From: Acestrorhynchus altus | Lineage: Eukaryota > Chordata > Actinopteri > Characiformes > Acestrorhynchidae | Length of the DNA stretch: 64,000 bases | Assembly: GCA_034509495.1 (NCBI GenBank) | Contig: CM067505.1 | Location: 9,077,532-9,141,531 of the forward strand | Reading direction: 5' to 3' | Part shown: positions 12,840 to 25,639 of the stretch, one piece after another | Layout: every line of letters starts with the position of its first letter | Numbering within the stretch: position 1 is the stretch's first letter | Translations under genes and position numbers: made by a program | Notes under the pieces: model-generated | What the model was told of the DNA's origin: nothing | What the model saw: the letters and a program-made list of their open reading frames with translations, nothing else | Database searches by the model: none

Positions 12840-14300
12840 GGAATAGCATTACATGATTACTGAGGGCCAATCCCTTTTATAGTTTTACATGTCAAAAGCT
12901 CTTGTCTCTAGGCTCTTTGCAGAACAACCAGGCTTTATCTTAATGTAACAAATGCATAACTAATTTTTCAGTAAGTAATTATCCATCTCTCCTTTGCATT
13001 ATCTGACTTTTCCTAGTCACAGATGCCATAGTAAATAGTAACTTATGGAAAGACCAGGCTTGCCATCAAAGGCAATAAAACCCACTGGGTTTTTTTGAGC
13101 ACCATTTAAGAGGCTATAGCCTGCTATAAGATTTGTCACCTTGTTGCACTGGAATTGGACAAGAATATATTCTGGCATCAGACATCATCATCTGGGATAA
13201 TGGACACCCCTGTTTAATATTTCTCTTCATTATTTCTGCACATACATGATTAACAAATATGTTGTAGAAGAGAGCTGAGTTTGACTCTGGCTTTCTAACT
13301 TTTCTGCAATGTCCAGATACTTCTGTACTTCTAACTTTGTAAGCTTCTTCAAAACATACACTTCTGACATATATAAAATGCACAGCCAGGTTGATATTTG
13401 TTTCTTTAGCTATTTAGAAATTAAGGCGAAAATGCAGGTCCCTAAAATCATGTTCACAGATATTCTGTCGATATGGCTGTAAGACATCAGTGAAGAACTT
13501 CCGAGAATACAGCAAAAATGAAAGCAGCATGTACATACAAGTAGATATAGTTTGTAGCATAGGCTTGCAGTGCAGGGTTTCAGTGGACATATTCCACCAG
13601 GACTCAGACTCATGCCTCTGCTGTACAATACACTGTCCATGGCTCATTGAACAGTGACTTGTGTTTTTAAAGTGTGTGGAGGGTTTACTTCTTTGTGTGA
13701 GTCTGTTGGGTGGATATCTTCTATCAACTGCACGTCAAGGCACATACTAAGCATTTCACTCTGAGTGTACTGGCACTACGGTGTCCAAGTATATTGTGCC
13801 ACAGGAGTCTTTGCACTTCCGCAAATGGTTCTACTGTTCTATTATACAAGAGGGAGTTACTGGATATGATGAAATGAAGAGAAAATGGGAGAAAATTAAT
13901 CCTTTATTAAAACCTCCCTCCACAGACCTGCTTGGTCTTACCAACTGCTGCGGGGAAGATGTGTCTGAAATAAAGGGCAAGACTGACAAATGATATTAAG
14001 GCTTAGTGGATGACCTATGGTTTCACTTGTTTGCTGTGCATTAAATACACACATATACATGGTAATGATACAAGAATAAAGTTGGCTGAACCATAAGCAA
14101 CATAACAAATGTAACCTAAAGACATCAATATCCAAAAAATGGAAATTGCTAGGGTTTTTTCTTTGCTAAATGTCAAGCCACCAAATCCCGCAACAAATTC
14201 CTATAATAGGCATGTTTGTGACTTAATGCTTTCAGTCAGTATCTTGACAAGGACATTTTCTTTTAGCTACCTGGAATTTACCTTTTTATTAATGACCCTC
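12840..14300. other. No gene seen
   Basis: There are several open frames of 65-90 codons on both strands. None has recognisable domains or splice structure. Confidence 0.55.
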
Positions 14301-14304
14301 TCCC

Positions 14305-14525
14305 CAATTAAATCCATCCATCCATGCATCTTTCTTTCCACAGCTTTCTAGGTCTGGAGTCTAGCCAAAATTATTGGGTACAATGCAGGAATACCTTTTG
14401 CACATGGAGCCAATCCATTGCAGGGTGCTACACATGTCCATTCACTCACTAACACCTAGGGACAATTTAGTATATCCAATTCATAATCCCAGGGCCCTAA
14501 TCCTACTAATCGTGCTGCCCATCTA
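14305..14525 (+). repeat. Unclassified dispersed repeat, copy B
   Basis: It has ATCCATCCATCCATG, then ATTATTGGGTACAATGCAGG, GAGCCAATCCATTGCAGGGT, TCACTCACTAACACCTAGGG and ACAATTTAGTATATCCAATT. This is the ordered signature of a very common fish repeat. The (ATCC)n start is typical of its end. Confidence 0.6.
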
Positions 14526-15164
14526 AATTTTTAACATATATTTTGTTAAGAGTCACATTTTAGTTTCACCCTGCTGCCCACTCTATTGTCTTTTGTGTTT
14601 GCTACCCCCTAGACTCTTCAGATTGAAGACCAGAAATTATAATCACATCAATGCTGCAGTGGTGCCTCTTCCAATTTGTTCCTGGGTTATCTGTGAGAAA
14701 TGCTATAACAAAAAATATATATATATTATAATGTATATTCAAAAATGCAAAGAGTGGCTGTTATGTTCAACTGATGCAAAAACATAAATAGAAAAATGGA
14801 AATATTGTTTTTTTTGTTTTTACAAATACAATATGTTACCTGTTTGTTAGAATAAGCTTCAGATATCTGTTTTTTCCAAGAGGACTAGTCAAGATTTAAG
14901 AAACATGACCTCTAATGGCAGTGAACAAAAACATTTCAATTCTGGCACATGAAAATTACAAACCTGCAGACACTTTGGCCGGGAACAACTTGGTGCTGTG
15001 AGAAGAGTGGAGTGTACAGTATTCACTGTCTGACAGTTCTTTGCAATGAGCTCCCAGGAGTTTATCATTCACTCCTTTGTGAGTTAGTTGGCTTTGCTTG
15101 CTGCAGCTGAACATTTATATCTCTGAAGAAGGCTCATCCAATTATATATAAATAAATGATATCC

Positions 15165-15311
15165 CCTTTGAAATGATGCTTTAATTGTTTTAGATACATA
15201 TGTGTTGAGGCATTTGGGTTTCTATATATATTTTGCACACACTGGCTGATTACAAACCCAAATGCCTCAACACAAATGCATCTAAAACAATTAAAACATC
15301 ATTTCAAATGG
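15165..15311. repeat. Imperfect inverted repeat, about 56-bp arms
   Basis: The left arm 15165-15221 (core TTTAATTGTTTTAGAT and TGTTGAGGCATTTGGGTTT) is the reverse complement of the right arm 15254-15311 with only about four differences. The arms are separated by 32 nt. It could fold into a long hairpin or be the remnant of a foldback transposon. Confidence 0.85.
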
Positions 15312-15688
15312 TCTGTGTTGCCCTTTCAATGCTAAATAATATTTGTGCTACTACCTTGCTGATACCAAGTGTTCTCTATTGCTTCTTTGTTTTGATATTC
15401 CTTTTTTCCTTCCCCCATCTCAAGGAAATGTTTCAGCCATGTGCACATACACGTACACTAATGCAAGCACAAAAGCGAGAGCATGAACACAAACACACCT
15501 CAGGTGTACTGTATTTTATTACTCTGAAAGCTGCAGATATGAGATTGGCCTGTTATAAATCTGCCATGTGCTCTGTCAGAGAAATCGGGGACAGAAAAGT
15601 GGCCTAACATGTGTTTATGAGGGTGTGGGGCAGGATTAGAACTATTTAAAGCTCTGCACGTCTGTCTCTGCACGCACACGTACAGACA

Positions 15689-15730
15689 CACACACACACA
15701 CTCACACACACACACACACACACACACATA
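15689..15730. repeat. (CA)n microsatellite
   Basis: A CA run with one CT interruption. It lies in the same orientation as the later run at 16049 and opposite to the TG run at 15868. Confidence 0.9.
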
Positions 15731-15866
15731 CAACATCCCAGGATGCAACAGCGAGAGACAAGGCAAGCCTTGGCTTCTGGGCTCAATCCACTTATGTAAT
15801 GTGCTCCAGCACAGGAAAAGGAGGGCCATCTGAGCCTTAGGCTATTCTCTGGCCTACTCTCATACT

Positions 15867-15867
<1 letters not shown>

Positions 15868-15946
<79 letters not shown>
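15868..15946. repeat. (TG)n microsatellite
   Basis: About 39 TG units without interruption. Confidence 0.97.
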
Positions 15947-15949
<3 letters not shown>

Positions 15950-16048
15950 CAAAATTTGAAGTAAAGACTGTTGTACAAAATGCATTAAAAATGGTACAAA
16001 TATTGCTGTTGGGATTAGGTTTGTTTGAAATCAAGAGAATTAAGAAAT

Positions 16049-16062
16049 CACACACACACACA

Positions 16063-16095
<33 letters not shown>
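16049..16095. repeat. (AC)n microsatellite
   Basis: About 23 AC units with one interruption, complementary in orientation to the TG run 100 nt upstream. Confidence 0.95.
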
Positions 16096-16097
<2 letters not shown>

Positions 16098-16189
16098 GAC
16101 TATAGAGACAGTTACTCCAACAAAAAAGCAGGTACTCTCTCTAAGATGGCCTGAACTGACCTGAAATTTTTGTACACACAATAGAATGA

Positions 16190-16345
16190 CTGATTTCTAA
16201 TCTTGCACCAGACTCTTCATCTACAACCTTCTTTCTGATCACATCAGAGGGCTCTTTGGATCTCACCATGGTGATAACACACATGAACAATCAAGGGAAA
16301 GCCAAACTAAAATTTCAATTAAAAAAGCTCTTCCAAAATCGTCTT
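16190..16345 (-). mobile_element. Probable Tc1-like fragment
   Basis: The + strand text TCTGATCACATCAGAGGGCT, CTTTGGATCTCACCATGGTG and CACATGAACAATCAAGGG matches an internal part of a fish Tc1 family as I recall it. No ends or open frame are visible. Confidence 0.4.
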
Positions 16346-16831
16346 TCTTTTTACTTTTTTTTTCATTTCTTAAGTCCCTGTTTTGATCAGTTGGAAACAA
16401 TTTTAGTTTGTTTCATTTTTAAACCCCACTCCACACCAAACATTACCTTGTAATCAACCATAAACCCCTATCACTTACGTGCATAGTTCAATAAAACTTC
16501 TTTTTCTATTTGCTTTTTGACTCTGCCTCAGCTCTATGGCCTTAATAAATTTACTGGCAGAGCTGAGGTTATCTAGGTTATATTTCATTAGATCTAGCTG
16601 TCTCCACCATAATAAAAATACAAGGGAAGCATAAAATATCCTTGATGGAAGTTAATATAAAATATCACAAAGAGCTCACAGATCATGCAAAAAAGGTAAA
16701 AAGAGGTGTTCTTCCAGATGTCTATCCACAGATTTTATGTGTTTTTGTCTATCACTTGAGATTGCACTGCTTGACGTAGTCCATTGTGGATTTTGAGGTT
16801 TGTTTAAGTTGAATATAATGATGTAGATGCC

Positions 16832-16864
<33 letters not shown>
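16832..16864. repeat. (TA)n microsatellite
   Basis: About 16 TA units. Confidence 0.95.
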
Positions 16865-16867
<3 letters not shown>

Positions 16868-16869
16868 AT

Positions 16870-18129
16870 CACCAGATCCCAGTCAAGTTAAACATCTATG
16901 GACACCAACTGAGGAAATCTTTAGCAAGAACCATGCTCAATACTTCAGGTACAGTTCCAGAATCTATGCCAACCTGTATTGAAATGTTTACTTCGATACT
17001 TTACTGTGTTAACCATTAGTCCTGACTTGTCTTTTCACAGACTTGTACAGTAAAAGGCTGTTTGACTCTAAATCAGTACAGCCTTGTGGGACACCCTTTA
17101 GCAATTCTATGAATGTTATATAGTTGAAAGTCTTCATAATTTATAAGGAGAAGGAAGAACTTTTTTTTTACTTTTCCAGTTTCTTGGACATTACTGTCGC
17201 AAACCCACATGTAGTTATACATAATAAATTATGCTACCCAGACTGAGGACTATATCAACTATTGATTTGGTGATTATGACAATGGCAGTATTGTGCTATT
17301 CTGTAATTAAACGTCTTATCTTTGAGAGCTTTGCAACAATTTGACTGCATTTGTCTGAGTTTGAGTGGCTGTTAAGGTAAGTGAATGAATGGTTTTTCAT
17401 AAAGAAAACACCCTTCCACCCTTATCTCACTGGTTGTACTGTATTCTTTCAGAGCCAGGCTGCCCTAGATGTGAAGGGTGTTGCCATATTCTATTCTTAA
17501 AAATTAGCTTGAAAGAAGTGTGTGAGACATTGTGCAAAAATGGCCAGATTAAACCTTCTGATTTATTTAGTGAGCCCATAAAGTGAGAGGATTGTGTCTC
17601 CTGTTCACACTCTAATGCCCATGAAATAAAGGCTTTGAATAAGTCTAAATAATAAGCTTGATTCTTTCCCCTGGCAGAATTCGAACAATATTTTTTCTGG
17701 AACACCCTAAGACAAGGAGCAGCAGTTCCCAAAGGCTGGCTCATGAAATAAACATGCTTATATGTTGGTTTAATGAAATCAGGGAAGTGCTTTCTTTGGC
17801 TCTGGCCATGTTAACTCCTTATACACTTCATTAACCCATAGCACTTAGTGGAACCAGTACCAGGCCAAGAACAAAAGAAAGTTACTTGCTCAAATCTACT
17901 GCAAGCAATTACATGCATGTTTACATTAGTTGTGGCACAGCTTGACAACCAACACGAAATTAGACCAAGCTGAAGGTGCATATTTTAATTTTTCTTTCCA
18001 TGTTATATTACATAGTAGCTGATTAAAATAGTATGTGTTAAATGGATTACCTGTATAATGGATTCCTGTTAAATGTAAACTGAAGTTGATCTCCAAAAGG
18101 CATACATTTAAAGATGATACAAAAAAAAG
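16870..18129. other. No gene seen; repeat-poor block at 17440-17800
   Basis: Unique-looking sequence without simple repeats. See the finding on candidate conserved elements. Confidence 0.5.
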
Positions 18130-19228
18130 GGCCCGAAACACTTTTCACCCTGTTAGTACCTAGTAGTGGCCTGTTTGGCAAGTATCACAGCATGTAAACA
18201 CTTTTTGTAGCCAGCTAAGAGTCTTTCAGTTCTTGTTTGAAGGATTTTCATCTATTTTCCTTGTAAAAGTGTTCCAGTTCTGTGAGATTCCTGGGCCATC
18301 TTGCATGTACTGCTCTTTTTAATTCTGTTCACAGATTGTCAACGGCATTCAAATCAGGGGACTGTGAGTAAAACCTTCAGCTACACATTTTAAGCCAATC
18401 TTGTGGATTTTTACATTTGTAGAAGCCATGCACTTTTCAGTTGTTTTTTTATAGATGGTGTTATGTTTACTTCCAGAATTTGCTGGAATTTTTTTGGAAT
18501 CCATTCTTTCCTCTACCCATGAAATATTCTAACTGAAACTGGCTGCAGTACACCCACAAAATATGATTGATCCATACCCATGCTTAATGGTTAGTAAATG
18601 CTCTTTCATGAAATTCTGTGCCCTTTTTTCTTCAAACATACCATTGCTCACTGTGGCAGAGTGGTCTTTTGCAGTCAGGCAGGGGTTCTTATTTGCCTTT
18701 CTAGCAATCCTATGAACAGCTGTCTCTCAAATTGTTATTGGTCTTCCAGGCCTTATGTTGACCTCCACTGTTCCTGTTCCTGCCATTTCTTAATTACATT
18801 TTGACCTGAGGAAATGGTAACTGAGGGTGTTTTGTTATCTTCTTATAGACTTCTCCTGCTTTGTCGGTCTCAACCATTTTCATTTTCAGAGTGCTAGGCA
18901 GCTGCGTAGAACACATAGATGCTGATTTTGCTGCTGTTGCTGTTAGAGGAGTCTTGAGTATGTATAAAGCTTTTTGTGAATATGCAATAGCAGGCTAATT
19001 AAAGCCTGAACCCTCAAAGTCAAAGTTGAGTGCTCAAATCTGCTAGGGTCTCCATACTTTTGCAAGGTACACCTTTCATTTTTCACGCTAAAATTGTACA
19101 AAACCAAAATAATACACTGGTATTGCTTAAAATGTTGAAAAGATGAAATATCATCTTCAACTTGTTCGACTTTCCACTGTAACAGTCATTTTGACTGCGG
19201 TTGCCCATACATTTGCATGCCATTGTAT
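18130..19228 (-). mobile_element. Tc1/mariner-like transposon relic
   Basis: The right end reads TTGCCCATACATTTGCATGC and then CATTGTA, the terminal inverted repeat style of a fish Tc1 family whose other end reads TACAGTGGCATGCAAA. The interior has CCACTGTGGCAGAGTGGTC-type transposase text on the - strand. The left terminal repeat was not found, and all frames carry multiple stops, so it is an old copy. Confidence 0.6.
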
Positions 19229-19229
19229 A

Positions 19230-20604
19230 TATTATGTTATAAAGGTAATGCTATTATCAAATAAGGGTGTAAACAGGGGCAAAGAGCCACATTTAATGCT
19301 TTTTTAAGCATCCTACTGGTCATGACATTGTATATGAGTTTCGCGGCAGCAGAGTTATCCAGATTCAGATCCAGATCTGATCATGTATCGTGTATCATTT
19401 TAAATGTTATTAACATTATTAATGTTTTTAATGAGTGTACACATTATACATTAAAAAGAACTATCTACTAAACTGACATTATTTTACTGTTGTATTTCAT
19501 TATCTTTGACAATATACTGTATATAATTTTTTATGCTCTTGATATTAAAGTCATGTCTAAATACAGTTTAGTCTCACAGTAGACAGACAGTGTGCACATA
19601 AAGAACATTTCCCCCATCTAACAAATGTAACTGTTTGGAACCCCTCTGTTGAACGGGACATTTTACATTATTCTCTGAAACATGTCCTAAGTTTCAACAG
19701 TTGCTATGAAAGAATACATGTGGCGAATGTAAAGGATAATTATTAATTATTAAACCTTACATAAATTGCATGTTTTGTAACAGTTTCGAAACTATTAGTA
19801 CTTACTGGGCACAAATTCTGTGCTAAAAAATAAGCCTGCAGTTTAAGGGGTTAAAAAGACAGAACCCAAAAGTCACACAAAGCGCAGGTTGGATTTTTCT
19901 GAGGAGGTCACGACCCCGTCTAGTCATGTTTTGGTGCTGCCAGAACAAGCTGCTGCGTCTGTCACAGATGACAACGGAGCCGCCTGTCTCTTGCAGCTGC
20001 TCCTCTCCCTGTGAAAAGGAACCTCAATGCACAGAAACCAGTGGCACAAAATGGCCTCCTTTGTTTGGTGGGTGGGGGTCATTAAAAAAGGAAGAAGCAA
20101 AGAGGAGAAAAGAAAGGTTTCATAGAAAATGTCCAGAAAACAGACTGGCCATCTACAGTCACATCTGCACACTTGATCGTGAAAGCACTTGCATCTGATT
20201 TGTTTGGTAGAATGACAAAGAAAATAATGGCTCTACGAAACAATGTTGTCAGAGCTGGATTAGTTTTACCAGAAGTGGCTGTGTTGTGCAATTTGTACAA
20301 GATAAAGTATTTCAATTGAAACATATCCTAGATGTTCATGGTGGTGTTTACATGACAGCTGCAAAACCCAAAAACAATAACATCACAGTAAGCACACAGA
20401 TGACCAGAGATTTCAGTTCAGAGCTTCAAGAAATGGACAAGAAGAGATGAATGAACCTTAAAAGAAAAACAAAAGTGTGATCAATTCTGCACAGCAGCAA
20501 CAGGTCAGCCAGTCAGAAAATAAAACAATGGCTCTCTACTCACTTCACACTCAATGTGATGCTGCTGGCTGACACAAAAGTCAGTCAGCCATTGTTTTGA
20601 AGCT
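19230..20604. other. No gene seen; repeat-poor block at 19880-20330
   Basis: Balanced-composition sequence lies around 19900-20200, with overlapping 80-90 codon frames on both strands. I do not accept them as genes because neither shows a family motif. A 12-bp inverted repeat lies at 20522-20533 and 20587-20598. Confidence 0.5.
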
Positions 20605-20815
20605 AAGGGAACCCGGCGCTTTCCTCTGAGCATGTTGGCTGCCCAGCAAAGATACAATTTGAAAAGAGGAGGAAGTTGACCACGTGTGTTGGAGGACGCA
20701 TGTGCTCATCATCACCCTCCTAGTGTCAGAAGCATCCTATGTGATGGGGGAGAGTTCTAATTGGGTTGGGGAATTGGTACTTCCAAAATTAAGTGGGAAA
20801 ATTGGGTTAAAACAA
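20605..20815 (+). repeat. Dispersed short repeat (otophysan type)
   Basis: The sequence GACCACGTGTGTTGGAGGAC, GCATGTGCTCATCATCACCC, TCCTAGTGTCAGAAGCATCC and the tail AATTGGTACTTCC...GGGAAAATTGGG matches a non-autonomous element frequent in catfish and characin genomes as I recall it. Confidence 0.5.
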
Positions 20816-21639
20816 AAATAATTGCATATAGCTAGATGCTACTTCTGCAGACTCTTTCTCCCATTAAGAAATTTCCTTATTGATGATCATTTTTAGACTC
20901 TGTCTAGCTAAATGTTTTCATTAATGCATATACTTTTGCTTACAAAAATATCCATGTTTCTGTTTTTCAGCATAGCAAGGTCCTTACAACTAATTTAACC
21001 AAAAATAAAACCCAAAAGACTAACAAACATTATGCCAACTATATAGCTAGATGTGGCATGGGTTCAGCCAGGCACATCAACAGTGCTGCTATTGCCAGAC
21101 TGCAGACTGCATGCAGGACCATAACAGCAAAGGCAAAACAGCAAGTTTAAGAAAGATACTTTGATAATATTGCTTTCAGAAAGTGGGCTAAGATATAACT
21201 CATGTTTATATGCAGATGTGACTATGTTTTCAGTATGTTTTGTGATTGTTGCATTCTCTGGTTTTATATTATGCATATTTCATTTAACAGCTTGTACAGG
21301 AGCAATAATTAAAGCAATAATTATATTCCCTTATTTACAATCATAGTTAAAACTGGTAAAGCACATTTGTAATTATGTTATTGACTTATCATCCAATATA
21401 TAGATGTCACCTCAATCATTTTTGCTGAGCTTAATATTAACCATTGTGTTTACTTGTGTGTATTTTAGCAGAGATGTCAAATATTGGAATATTATTAATA
21501 ATGAAAGAGTGGAATTGCATCATTATTTTATTATCACTATATCAGTGGCATAAATTGTCATAAAATTACAAAAATATCAATTTTGATGGACACCATTTAT
21601 GTTTAAGAAAATTCTCTTGATGGGTAAAAGGTAGTAAAG

Positions 21640-21712
21640 GCACTTTTGTAAGGTGCTCTGGATAAGGGCATCTGCTAAATGCCATAAATGTAAATGTAAA
21701 TGTAGTAACATA
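21640..21712 (+). repeat. L2/V-SINE-type 3' tail, copy 1
   Basis: The text CACTTTTGTAAGGTGCTCTG, GATAAGGGCATCTGCTAAAT, GCC and (ATAAATGTAAATG)n is the conserved 3' tail shared by fish L2-clade LINEs and their SINEs. Only the tail is present. Confidence 0.75.
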
Positions 21713-21714
21713 TA

Positions 21715-23100
21715 ACAGATATCCACATTCAAAACATGCTGGAATAAAAAGAACCCATTTTAGGTCATTTCTACAACCCAGTACTGGACTACTATATAAC
21801 TGAACACACTGGGTTACAGTGATCCACCTTCACTGGGTTATATGAATATTCCAACATGCTGTGTATTTTTTGTATTGTACACAATAGGTGGACCAGGACA
21901 TGTGCATGTGCGTCAGGTCAACCACACAGCAGTTAAAGTAACAGTAAGGCTTGTTTTGAATTGTATAGCCAAACTGCATATTAAACCACTAAGCAAAAGG
22001 GAATCATTGAGTTAGCAGCTGTTGTTGAGTGGAATCTAATCTAATCTAAGATATTTATTATTTTTCTTTATTTTTTTCTTCCCCTTCAACTGACCAGCAT
22101 AGAGAGGGGGGCTCTACCCTTCCTTATTCTAACAGTAAAGATATAAAGTTTGTTTTCACAGTGACAATACTCAGGTTCTCAAGTTCCTACCTCCATAAAC
22201 ACACTAATATTATGGTCTGTGTGGACAACAGAGGGTGTAAAGTATGTCTGTGGTCTATAAGCCTAGAGGCCAGCGAGTTCATGGAGCTTGTCCCAGGAGC
22301 CTGACCCCAGTGTTTTTCTGAAGATCACTCTGTTAGCCTGGTCACAGCACAGCCAGCCAGCTGCCTGGTCTGGCCTCAGACATCTGCTGCTGACGAGGCC
22401 ACAGATGAGTGTCTTCTGCCTGCCTGGAACTCTAGAGTCAAGGGAAATTGATGGATGAACTTGAGGTCCACATTACTGAAATCTGTGGTTTTCATGAACT
22501 GTGAGTGTTCTGTGTCTATGGGATTGTTGTGGGGCTTTACCTCAAAATCATAAGTGCAGTAAAAGTGACACAATATGGAGTGAGTAAGGATATTAATACT
22601 TTAAGAACAGTCTTTTTTTTCAATGATCTAATGAGGATTTTCTGTTTCATACCATTTTCATTTCATTTTGCATAAATTGTACAAGGCTTTCTTTTTAGCT
22701 CAATTAAATGTGATATTTTCAGATTGGGAAAAGGATTACATTCAGAGCACAAATATGTTATCTTGGTGTTCATTTCTTTAATTGAAGAAACACTGTGACA
22801 CAGTTGATGTGTGCCTTATAGTCATATTCATGCACTGGCTTGTTGAAAATGAAGTAAATAAAAGTAAATAAAGATAAACCTATTATTAAATTCTATACTT
22901 CACATATCAATTAAATACAATAATATACTTACGAAATCTCATTATTACTATAGAATTACAGTAGATTTTGGGATGGTTTTTGTTGTATCAGCCTTAAAAT
23001 ACTTACCAATTATTAGCCAATTTAAAACAATGTTCATTGTTTTACACTGCAATAAAAGTCTTTCTTAATAATTTCTAGCTAGCTAACGTATGAAACAAAC
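21715..23100. other. No gene seen
   Basis: AT-rich spacer containing a GC-richer, repeat-free block at 22240-22570. Confidence 0.5.
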
Positions 23101-23104
23101 CATT

Positions 23105-23410
23105 GCAAGTTAAATACTGGTCAACCACATTGATGCTGCTGGTCATGCTTGTTGGCTTGGTTATGCTGGTCATCCAGCACAGACAAGCTTGGTTTTGCTG
23201 GTCCATTAACTTGGACATACTGGTCAACCACATTGTTTATGCTGGTACTGCATGTATACCAGCATTGTCAAGCTTGGTTTTGCTAGTCATACTGGTCAAC
23301 CACCTTGGTGATGCTGGTTATGTCCCTCAACCTGTGTGGTGATGCTGGTCAACCAGCAAACTCAAGCTTGGTCACACTGGTAGACGAGCTTGGAGCAGCT
23401 CACCCATCAA
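23105..23410. repeat. Degenerate minisatellite built on GCTGGTCA
   Basis: At least ten imperfect copies of phrases such as TACTGGTCAACCACATTG, GATGCTGGT and CAAGCTTGGTTTTGCTGGTC recur every 20-45 bases. The unit is diverged and the array edges are fuzzy. Confidence 0.75.
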
Positions 23411-23419
23411 ACTCAAGCA

Positions 23420-25639
23420 AAAACAAATCCATTGCTGCCCACAATCTAAGCTGGGCTACAAGCTAAACGAGTTTGGCCTGCTTGATCTGGCCAGGCTGGA
23501 TTCTTCAGCAGGACTATTAGATCAACTACATAAGTATTTGGCACGGTTCAAAGTCTAGATGGCAGCTTAGGTAGTACAGACCTTGACAGCAGTGTCTTCT
23601 TGCCAAGAAGAAGCACCAAGAAGAAGCACCAACAGTCCCAAAACTGTTAATAAGCTATAACAATATTATAGAGGGTACTATTTAATTTTAGGCTAGTAGG
23701 ATTAGCTATCACTACCTTGCTGTGATGTTATATTTGTCCCCTGCCTTACTTGGGAGAGGCTTACATAGTTGTAGCCCATTTTGTGATATTTCTTAATTTA
23801 TAACCCAAACCAATCTTTTTAGTGAATATAAACATTATCTGTGTAACAGTATGACTGTAGTTAGCTCAATTTAACCTACCAGCAAATTTGAATAAGTGCT
23901 TCATAATTATATTACATATTTGATGTGTGTATAATTAGTATTGTAAAAGGCCTTGACTGTGCCTAGTCTACGTGTTAAATCTCAAATGATTTGTTTCGCA
24001 ACTCATAAAGTAATGATAAAGTCAAGATTGCTTAGCTAACCCTGACTAATCAAACAAACTTGTTTAGACTAGACTTCATATCACTACTGTTCTCTTAATA
24101 TTTACATGACTTTTGATAAAGCATTCCTTCTGAGTTGATTTTCCAATGAAATTTCTATTTACAGGAATACAATATGCCAGAATATCTGCAGCAAGCTGAA
24201 AGAATGATAAATGTTAATAAATGTGTGCTTTTGAATAGTTATATATATATATAATTAAAGGAGAAGACTTAAAAACAACACAGTGTAACCACAGGAACCA
24301 CATATCTGGTTAACACTTGTGTTATTATGTTGGATTATCCATAAAACTCAGCAAAGCTGGGTCAGTGTAACCCTTCTGTTCTGTTATATAGTAAACCAGT
24401 TTCTGTTTTTTGTTTTTTTAGAATGGCTTTCAGTTTTCATGTTCTGACATCATACCTATGTTCATTTTATTAAGAAAAGTAAAATAATATAATATCAAAA
24501 TTTAAAAGAAGAACATACAAAAGACATAAACACAACCAATTGCTGGGTCAACATAACCACATTTTGTAACCCAATTTATGTTCAGTTATACAGTAACCCA
24601 GTATTTGGGTTGTCGAGATGACCTAATTTTAGTTGTTTTATTTCAGCATTTTTGAGTACAGGTTTTGTTCATCTGCTACAACCTTTTAACAATCAATAGG
24701 ATTTCTTACTCAGAAATGAATGATGGCTTGCAATATTGCAATATAATTTTCCTTCAGCATGGCATCTGCCACCTTCCCCATGATTGTCACAGTTATTGAT
24801 GTAAGGCTGTCAGGTAGTCATGGACACCTGACACAAAAAAGGGCACTACTGTGAACCTTGAGAATGAGTGGCATATACTTTAGGACATACAGGGTGTTTA
24901 GCATTCCAGGTGTAGCACAGTTAGTAACCTACCTTTACTGGTTCACTGCTCTCCCACTCACAGACATGTGCGGGAGTCCTATCTGTTGTACTTTGTGCTT
25001 TTACCCTTGCTTCCAGACATTGTACCCAGACAGTTAATTACAAGTCACTAATGCTTAAATTTGACAAAGGGAGCATAAAACATGGTACCATTTGTCACTG
25101 AGGTATTAACATCAGTGATTAAATTGATTTGGTTAATGGACATTTACAACAATTTCATTAATTCAATTAATGAATAACAATGACGACTGATGAAGAAAGT
25201 GAATAAGTTCTTTCAATGAATTTGGCAAACAATAGGTCAGTGCTATTCTTTTTCATTTATTATATGTATGTTACTAAAAAAATACTATGTAAAAGTAAGT
25301 ACTATGTAAACTAAAAGTATTCTGTGCAATTTAACCTACATTTATATTTTCTTCCCATAACCATTCTGACTGTCTCTGCTCTACAGGTAAATGCCATTCT
25401 CAATAAAGTTAATACAGGTGGATCTGCTCCATGTTTCATATTCTGAATGTGTGCATCAGCACAGATGGAAAAATATGAAAATATCAGATTTCAGAATTCA
25501 ATCAAATTTAATCAAAAGTCAAGTAAGGAAAGATTCAGATTACTCTGCTGTTTTATTACTGTTTTAATTGGATAGAGTTGTGACTTAACACAATCATTTA
25601 ATGTGGATATTTTCATAGTCTCCATCACGATCACAAATT
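23420..25639. other. No gene seen
   Basis: AT-rich spacer with a short (TA)n at 24236-24253. Nothing recognised. Confidence 0.55.

Noticed and set aside
13114..13383. Frame on - containing IKQGCPLSQ, like an RT block (QGCPLSP)
   Set aside because: The match is six residues only, and the flanking residues do not follow any RT order I know.
15646..16181. Several 95-115 codon frames on both strands
   Set aside because: They are translations of TG/CA microsatellites.
19924..20198. Overlapping 80-90 codon frames on both strands
   Set aside because: They have no motif, no splice context and overlap on opposite strands. They are better explained as a non-coding unique block.
20522..20598. Possible microRNA hairpin (AAAACAATGGCT / AGCCATTGTTTT)
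   Set aside because: The 12-bp arms with a 53-nt loop are too short and too far apart for a typical precursor, and no family seed is recognised.
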